64,000 nt of DNA from Thiomonas sp. X19 (lineage in GTDB: Bacteria > Pseudomonadota > Gammaproteobacteria > Burkholderiales > Burkholderiaceae_C), in NCBI RefSeq assembly GCF_900089495.1, contig NZ_LT605203.1, positions 3,073,546 through 3,137,545 of the forward strand, in the 5' to 3' direction. The notes beneath the pieces are model-generated. The model worked only from the letters and a program-made list of their open reading frames with translations. It had not been told where the DNA came from and searched no databases. Made by a program: the position numbers and the translations under genes. Shown piece after piece: positions 59,045-64,000 of the stretch. Position 1 is the stretch's first letter, and every line of letters starts with the position of its first letter.

Positions 59045-60040
59045 ATGGCAAGCATCGGCAAGCACGGGGATGGATGGCGCGCCCAAGTGTTCGTCAAGGG
59101 CAAGCGGGCAACGCGCGTGTTCAGAACGCAGCGCGAAGCCAAGGCCTGGGCGGACAAGGCCGAGGCTGAGTTTCGCGCGCCGCCAAAGACCCCTGCCTCA
59201 ACCCGTACGCTGCGCGATCTCCTGGAGCGCTACCGCGACGAGGTCACCCCCAAGAAAGAGACAAGTCGCACCGAAACAAACCGGATCAACGCGTTCTTGC
59301 GTGACTTCCCAGAACTCGCCGACAAACTCCTGCAGAACCTGGATACACCGGATTTAGCGGTCTGGCGCGACAAGCGTCTAAGTGAGGTCAAGAGCGGGAC
59401 CGTGCATCGTGACATCACCTGGCTGCGCGCGGCAATCAACAAAGCGCGTCTGGAATGGCGCTGGCTTGACACCAAACCGTTCGATGGCCTTGAAATCCCA
59501 GCCGACAGCCCTGAGCGTGAATCGGTATGGGGCTGGCGGAACATTCGCGCGATGTTCGACAATGTTGGCTACCGTCCTGGGCGCAAACCTCAGAATGCAA
59601 CGCAAGAAGCAATCTTCGCCTTTCATGTCGCCTTGCGTACTGGAATGCGTAGCGGTGAAGTGTTGCAACTCGGCGCGCGCACGCTGGACGTTGGGAGGCG
59701 CGTCGCAGTTGTCGAGCATAAGACGCAGCGATACACCGGCAAGCCGCGACGCGTACCCCTGCTCTCGCCTGCCGTACGGCTCCTGAAGCCCTTCGCAGTG
59801 CAAGAACGAATCTTCACCATTGATGACGCAGACCGTGATGCATTATTCCGAAAAGTGCGCGATCGGCTGATGCTCAAGCATCTGGACTTCCACGACAGCC
59901 GTGCAACGGCCCTGACACACATGTCGCGCAAAGTACCCGTGCAGGTGTTGTCTCGCATCAGTGGGCATAAGGATATTCGCATTCTGGTCAACCGCTATTA
60001 CCGAGAATCTGCAGAGGACATCGCCAAACGGTTCGCATAG
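59045..60040 (+). CDS. int: Tyrosine integrase next to tRNA-Leu
   Basis: Start at 59045 (MASIGKHGDGWRAQVFVKG); the frame is open back to 58949. 331 residues. Catalytic residues: Arg in GMRSGEVL, His-x-x-Arg-like FHDSRATAL, His in SGHKDIR and Tyr in NRYYRES. The position just after tRNA-Leu indicates a tRNA-targeted island or prophage starting here. The following DNA is mostly insertion sequences, so the rest of the island, if any, is disrupted or lies beyond the window. Confidence 0.88.
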   Translation: MASIGKHGDGWRAQVFVKGKRATRVFRTQREAKAWADKAEAEFRAPPKTPASTRTLRDLLERYRDEVTPKKETSRTETNRINAFLRDFPELADKLLQNLDTPDLAVWRDKRLSEVKSGTVHRDITWLRAAINKARLEWRWLDTKPFDGLEIPADSPERESVWGWRNIRAMFDNVGYRPGRKPQNATQEAIFAFHVALRTGMRSGEVLQLGARTLDVGRRVAVVEHKTQRYTGKPRRVPLLSPAVRLLKPFAVQERIFTIDDADRDALFRKVRDRLMLKHLDFHDSRATALTHMSRKVPVQVLSRISGHKDIRILVNRYYRESAEDIAKRFA

Positions 60041-60242
60041 GCAGGAATACGTCCCGACCCGATGCGGGTGCGGATTCCGGCTTCACTGACCACCCATTTC
60101 GGCCGCCGTTGACCAGTCCAGACACCGCTGCCGGTGATGACCAATTTCTAACTCAGGACACTGATATGGTCGCTCTTGTCAATAGGCGCAGGGTTTCGAT
60201 GTGGATCCAGTGGCACGGGGTGATGCGGCACAAGTCTGCTGA
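60041..60242. other. Non-coding gap with three TGACCA motifs
   Basis: TGACCA occurs at 60087-60092, 60110-60115 and 60138-60143, spacing 23 and 28 bases. Repeated short sequences of this kind occur in the ends of IS21-type elements, so it may be a remnant. No gene is visible. Confidence 0.3.
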
Positions 60243-60279
60243 CCTTGCCCGCGATTTCCGGATCCCATAGCTGAGACCG

Positions 60280-61161
60280 TTATGCGGCTTGCCTATCCTG
60301 GGCGGCAAGCCAAGCCCTTTCGAACTGCATCGGGCTGACGTAGCCCAGGGATGAGTGAAGTCGCCGGTGGTTGTAGAAGTTCAGCCAGTCGACGATTTCG
60401 TCCATGGCGTCGCGTCGGGTCTTGAAGCGCTGGCCGTGCAGCCTTCCGACCTTGAGCGACCCCCACAGACTTTCCGTCGGAGCATTGTCCCAGCAATTGC
60501 CTTTGCGGCTCATCGAGCTGAGCATGTCATAGCTGCCCAGGGCCTTCTGGAAGTCGGCGCTGCAGTACTGGTTGCCGCGATCCGAATGGAAGATCAGCCC
60601 AGCCTGCGGACGGCGCCGGAACCAGGCCATGTGCAATGCATCGATCACCAGGTCGCGCTTCATGTGCGGCTTCATCGACCAGCCGACCACCTGACGGCTG
60701 AACAGATCGAGGACCACCGCCAGATACAGCCAGCCTTCGTCGGTGGCCACGTACGTGATGTCGCTGGTCCACACCGCGTTGGGCGCCTGCGGCTGGAACT
60801 ATCGATCCAGCAGGTTGGGCGCCACCGGCAACTTGTGATGGCTGTCGGTCGTCGCCTTGAACTTGCGCTTGCCTCGGGCCCGGATGCCGTGCAGGCTCAT
60901 GAGCTTGCGCACACGCTCCTTGCCCACGCGAATGCCGCGTGCCAGCAATTCCTTCCAGATCCTGGGCCAGCCATACTCGCCGCGGGACTCGGCGTGAATG
61001 GCCCGTATGTGAACCAGCAGCGCATCATTGCTGATGCCGCGCCGCGGGCGTGTCGAACGCACGCGGTGCTCGTGGTAGCCGCTGGGGCTCACACACAGAA
61101 CCTCGCAGGCCAGCGACACCGACCAGCAGTGGCGGTGTCGTTCGATCCCGGCGTACTTCAC
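60280..61161 (-). pseudogene. IS3-family transposase OrfB with internal amber codon
   Basis: The frame from 61161 encodes the HTH_21 region (MKYAGIERHRHCWSVSLACE, then WPRIWKELLARGIRVGKERV) and stops at TAG (60799-60801). The same frame continues with the rve integrase core: WTSDITYVATDEGWLYLAVV, FHSDRGNQYCSADFQ and the glutamate in NAPTESLWGSLK, so the DDE residues are intact downstream of the stop. The sibling element at 62418-63314 has CAG (Gln) at this position, suggesting a C-to-T change. Confidence 0.85.
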
Positions 61162-61451
61162 CCCCGCTCCTTCGCGAAGTACGCCGTCGCTTTTCCCAGG
61201 ATGTCGCGCTCCATCTTCACCCGCGCCAGCTCCGCACGCAGCCGCGCAATCTCCATCTGCTCCGGGCTCACGGGCTTGCTGCCAGCTCCGATGAGTCGAC
61301 CGTCACGATCGGCTTTGACCCAGTTGTGCAGCGTCTGCTCGGCAATGCCAAGAATCTTTGCCGTCGCTGACAGGCTTTGTCCGCCCTTGACCAACCGCAC
61401 TGCCTCCAGCTTGAACTCCAGCGTGTAGCGCGCCCTCGTTGCCTTCATCAC
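61158..61451 (-). CDS. IS3-family OrfA
   Basis: 97 residues: helix-turn-helix (YTLEFKLEAVRLVKGGQSL, LGIAEQTLHNWVKADRDG) and a leucine-zipper-like end (EQMEIARLRAELARVKMERD). It overlaps orfB by ATGA, where frameshifting normally creates the OrfAB transposase. Confidence 0.88.
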   Translation of the reverse strand: MMKATRARYTLEFKLEAVRLVKGGQSLSATAKILGIAEQTLHNWVKADRDGRLIGAGSKPVSPEQMEIARLRAELARVKMERDILGKATAYFAKERG

Positions 61452-61611
61452 TTCCGTTCTCCTTGCCTGTACTCAACCATTCAGCAAGGGATCCGGTTTC
61501 CGGGGGCAAGCTCACTCCGTTTCCCGCCCCCGCTGACGTCGGCGTGCGTCGACTTGCATCCGCTCTGTCCTGTGCTGAGATGGTTGGCATCCCCATCCCG
61601 GAGAGCCCACG

Positions 61612-62412
61612 ATGCCAACCCGCCCCACCCCTCACCCCACCCCCCAAGCCTCATCCCCAGCCCCCTCCCCACCCCCATCGCCGCGATGCAGCCGCCTGGC
61701 CGCCCTGCGCGACATCCTGCTCGTGCTGTTCTGGACCGATTCGCCGGCCGGCCACCGCATCCGCCTGGGGCTGCAACGCCGCTTCGCACGCCGTGGCCAA
61801 TCCCCCCAGGGCGCACGTCGCATGGCCGGCCTGCGTCTGGCCGCCGCGCTGGGGCTTGCCACCCTGTTCGCCCCCTGGCTGATCCTGGCCGCCGCCCTGG
61901 GCAGTGCCGCCCTGGCTTGCCGTTCAGCGGCAATGAGCCAGACATTCCTGCTGCTGGCCTTCGCCCTGGCCGCGCTCTACGGCCGCGGCATCCTGCACCT
62001 CGGCCGAGGCGATGCCTGGCTCAAGTCCATCTTCCGGGTCAGCGGCCAGGACCTGCAGGCGCTACCCCTGGACGCCACGCTGGCGCGGCTGCAGCCCCAA
62101 GCCCTGGGAGGCGAGACCCTGCGGCACTGGCAGCGCGCCCGGCGCTGGGCCTGGGCAACGGTGGCGCTGCTGCCGGGACTGGCTTGGGGTCTGGCGTGGA
62201 GTGTGGGCTGGATCCTGGCCCACCGGCCGGCAGACGGGTGTCTTGCGCTGATCTGGGTGCTGGGCACAGCGCTGGGGCTGGCGATGTGGCTGCCCAGCCG
62301 CTACGACCACCACGTGGTCCTGGCCTTCGGCCTGAGCCTGGATGCACCCCAAGCCACCGAGACAGCCGAAGCCACCGAGACTGACCTTGCCCCTGGAATC
62401 CGTATCCCATAG
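61612..62412 (+). CDS. Membrane protein with 3' end replaced by an insertion sequence
   Basis: 266 residues; a proline/serine-rich start (about 25 residues), then FWTDSPAGHRIRLGLQRRF and four or so membrane helices (about residues 68-90, 102-122, 178-200, 205-228). The last ~10 residues (DLAPGIRIP and stop) are read from the terminal repeat of the downstream IS, so the original C-terminus is lost. No family recognised. It lies between two IS3-family elements. Confidence 0.55.
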   Translation: MPTRPTPHPTPQASSPAPSPPPSPRCSRLAALRDILLVLFWTDSPAGHRIRLGLQRRFARRGQSPQGARRMAGLRLAAALGLATLFAPWLILAAALGSAALACRSAAMSQTFLLLAFALAALYGRGILHLGRGDAWLKSIFRVSGQDLQALPLDATLARLQPQALGGETLRHWQRARRWAWATVALLPGLAWGLAWSVGWILAHRPADGCLALIWVLGTALGLAMWLPSRYDHHVVLAFGLSLDAPQATETAEATETDLAPGIRIP

Positions 62413-62417
62413 CCGAC

Positions 62418-63314
62418 TCATGCACTGGCGTGCCGGGGTTGGTTGGCGAGCCAGTTTTCTTCGAACCGCATCGGGCTGACATAGGCCAGCGTCGAGTGCA
62501 GTCGGGTGCGGTTGTACCAGAGCATCCAGGCGACGACTTCGTCCATGGCCTGGCGCCGGGTCTTGAAGCGTTGCCCGTGTAGCCGCTCTACCTTCAACGA
62601 GCCGAACAGCGTCTCGCTGCAGGCGTTGTCCCAACAGTTGCCGCGACGGCTCATCGACGCGGTGATGCCGTATTCGGTCAGCGCATCACGGTAGTCCTTG
62701 GCAGCGTATTGGCTGCCGCGGTCGCTATGGAAGATCAGCCCGGCCTGCTTGCTCGGATGGCGCTTGAACCACGCCATGCGCAAGGCGTCGATGACGATGT
62801 CGCGCGTCATGTCCTGGCGCAGGCTCCAGCCGATGACTTGACGACTGAACAAGTCGATGACCACGGCCAGGAACAGCCACCCTTCGTCGGTGGCGATGTA
62901 CGTGATGTCGCCCGCCCAGACCTTGTCGGGCTCGGCCACGTTGAATTGTCGGTCGAGCAGGTTGGGTGCGATCGGCAGGTCATGGTTGCTGTCTGTCGTG
63001 ACCTTGAAGCGGCGCTTGCCCTTGGCGCGTATGCCATGCCGTTGCATGAGTTTCTGAACCCGCTGCTTGCCCACCCGGATGCCCCTGGCCAGCAGTTCCT
63101 TCCACGTGCGTGGCCAGCCGTAGCCGCCGCGCGTCTCGGCATGAATGGCCAAGATGTGCACCAGCAGCGCATCGTCGCTCAGGTGGCGACGCTGGGCAGC
63201 GTTGGCACGGCGAGCGAAGTGCTCGTGGTAGCCGGCCACGCTGACACCAAGCACCCGGCACTGCACCGAGATCGGCCACACACGGCGGTGACGTTGGATG
63301 AAGGCGTACTTCAC
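62418..63314 (-). CDS. IS3-family transposase OrfB
   Basis: GTG start at 63314 overlapping the orfA stop; 298 residues. HTH_21 region (YGWPRTWKELLARGIRVGKQ) and a complete rve core: WAGDITYIATDEGW, FHSDRGSQYAAKDY and NACSETLFGSLKVE give the DDE triad. It is probably made as an OrfAB fusion by frameshifting. No defects seen. Confidence 0.9.
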   Translation of the reverse strand: MKYAFIQRHRRVWPISVQCRVLGVSVAGYHEHFARRANAAQRRHLSDDALLVHILAIHAETRGGYGWPRTWKELLARGIRVGKQRVQKLMQRHGIRAKGKRRFKVTTDSNHDLPIAPNLLDRQFNVAEPDKVWAGDITYIATDEGWLFLAVVIDLFSRQVIGWSLRQDMTRDIVIDALRMAWFKRHPSKQAGLIFHSDRGSQYAAKDYRDALTEYGITASMSRRGNCWDNACSETLFGSLKVERLHGQRFKTRRQAMDEVVAWMLWYNRTRLHSTLAYVSPMRFEENWLANQPRHASA

Positions 63315-63607
63315 TTCGCTGCCTTGGCGAAGTACGCCGTCGCTTTTCCCAGGATGTCGCGCTCCATCTTCACGCGCGCCAGCTCGGCCCGCAGCCGGCT
63401 GATCTCCATCTGCTCGGCGCTCACGACCTTGCTGTCGGCACCGGTAAGCTTGCCCTGCCGGTGGGCCTTGACCCAGTTGAACAGCGTCTGGTCCACCACG
63501 CCCAGCGTGCGCGCCGCCGCCGCGATGCTCTGGCCGCCTTCGACCAGGCGCACCGCCTCCTGCTTGAACTCCAGCGTGTACCGCGCCCGCCTTATCGTCT
63601 TCGTCAT
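63311..63607 (-). CDS. IS3-family OrfA
   Basis: 98 residues with the helix-turn-helix (YTLEFKQEAVRLVEGGQSI, VVDQTLFNWVKAHRQG) and the same leucine-rich end as in copy A. Intact. Confidence 0.9.
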   Translation of the reverse strand: MTKTIRRARYTLEFKQEAVRLVEGGQSIAAAARTLGVVDQTLFNWVKAHRQGKLTGADSKVVSAEQMEISRLRAELARVKMERDILGKATAYFAKAAK

Positions 63608-63669
63608 TTCTATATTCTCCTTGCTTGGATTGAATCACTCAGCAAGGGATACGTTTTTCGCGGGCAAGG

Positions 63670-63957
63670 TCAAAAAGCACTCGCCGCTTTGAGGATGTCA
63701 TTGGCCCGGCGCAATTCCTTGTTCTCGCGCTCGAGTTGTTTGAGGCGTTCACGCTCGCTGCTCGTCAGGCCGTCGCGCTGGCCTGTATCGACTTCCTCGC
63801 GCTTGACCCATTCGAGCAGCGTCTGTGGCACGCAGCCAATCTTGGGGGCCATGGATTCGACTGCGGCCCACAGCGAGGGGTACTCGCCTCGGTGCTCCTG
63901 GACCATGCGTACCGCGCGCTCGCGCACTTCGGGGGAAAACTTGTTCGTCTTGTTCAT
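63670..63957 (-). CDS. IS3-family OrfA of another type, truncated element
   Basis: 95 residues ([40 protein letters not shown], then [20 protein letters not shown]), of the IS407/IS3 OrfA type, different from copies A and B. The stop codon and everything beyond belong to the end of copy B, so the orfB of this element is missing. Confidence 0.85.
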   Translation of the reverse strand: MNKTNKFSPEVRERAVRMVQEHRGEYPSLWAAVESMAPKIGCVPQTLLEWVKREEVDTGQRDGLTSSERERLKQLERENKELRRANDILKAASAF

Positions 63958-64000
63958 GGCTCCATCTTCTCAAAGGTTGGAGCCTCCTCAAAACCCGGGG
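63673..64000 (-). mobile_element. IS3-family element, truncated by copy B (partial in window)
   Basis: Contains orfA and, at 63962-64000, sequence like an IS3-family terminal repeat (read in reverse: CCCCGGGTTTTGAGGAGG). The orfB half is absent, because copy B begins at 63672. Confidence 0.75.

Larger units (their letters stand above)
60243..61510 (-). mobile_element. IS3-family insertion sequence, copy A (IS150/IS51-like)
   Basis: About 1268 bases. Imperfect terminal repeats: the right end at 60243-60271 contains TTGCCC...CCGGATCCCAT, and the left end at 61484-61510 read in reverse contains TTGCCCCCGG...CCGGATCCCTTGC. It holds orfA and orfB in the usual overlapping order. orfB has a nonsense codon. 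Confidence 0.8.
62382..63672 (-). mobile_element. IS3-family insertion sequence, copy B
   Basis: About 1291 bases. Ends at 62382-62413 and 63642-63672 are imperfect inverted repeats, both with TGACCTTGCCC and CGTATCCC. It contains intact orfA and orfB related to copy A. No target duplication is evident: the flanks GAGAC and AAAAA differ. Confidence 0.82.

Overview
The window looks like part of the chromosome of a GC-rich betaproteobacterium of the order Burkholderiales. The double-length UvrA, the smpB/ratA/rnfH arrangement, the ompR-envZ pair and the split chromate transporter fit that order; a Thiomonas-like genus is my guess and not proven by the sequence.

Positions 1-4936 hold a plus-strand, tightly packed operon of a type III-like restriction-modification locus: the 3' end of a Res helicase/nuclease, an AlbA/GHKL-type ATP-binding protein, a ParA-type ATPase and a Mod methyltransferase. 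Positions about 5400-29860 are an integrated mobilisable replicon. It carries IncQ-like repA-repC, a coupling protein split into a membrane part and a soluble ATPase, a MobF (TrwC-like) relaxase with a small accessory protein, a YadA-like adhesin, small membrane and secreted proteins, FliJ-like and MotA-loop-like genes, an ArdC-type anti-restriction protein, a BrnT/BrnA toxin-antitoxin pair, a KdsD-like SIS protein, an AlpA-like regulator and, at the right end, a tyrosine integrase. No type IV secretion (VirB) genes are visible, so transfer would need a helper. The element ends against a TRAP transporter permease that has lost its 5' part.

The most striking signal is a short non-coding sequence repeated 13 times inside this element and noticed nowhere else in the window: TTTCC, exactly seven variable bases, then CGTA (sometimes TGTA or AGTA). 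Every copy is intergenic, on the plus strand and, in all but one case, about 25-60 bases before a start codon. In at least five copies the CGTA is followed at exactly eight bases by a GC-rich stem whose sequence differs from copy to copy. It looks like an element-specific promoter or operator with a structured leader.

Positions 31162-58882 are ordinary chromosome: dedA, mutL, miaA, a PAS-GGDEF protein, a 1951-residue tandem UvrA, a ParA/MinD-like ATPase, an ABC exporter, ompR-envZ, rnfH-ratA, smpB, an SDR and an aldo/keto reductase next to a decayed LysR gene, aceA, a chrA pair, nnr, rnr and tRNA-Leu(CAG). A structured 50-bp repeat has entered the reading frames of both uvrA and nnr, and the two copies differ by a compensatory base-pair change.

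After tRNA-Leu a second tyrosine integrase (59045-60040) marks another island, which is largely occupied by IS3-family elements up to the end of the window. Two of these are near complete (one with an amber codon in its transposase) and one is truncated.
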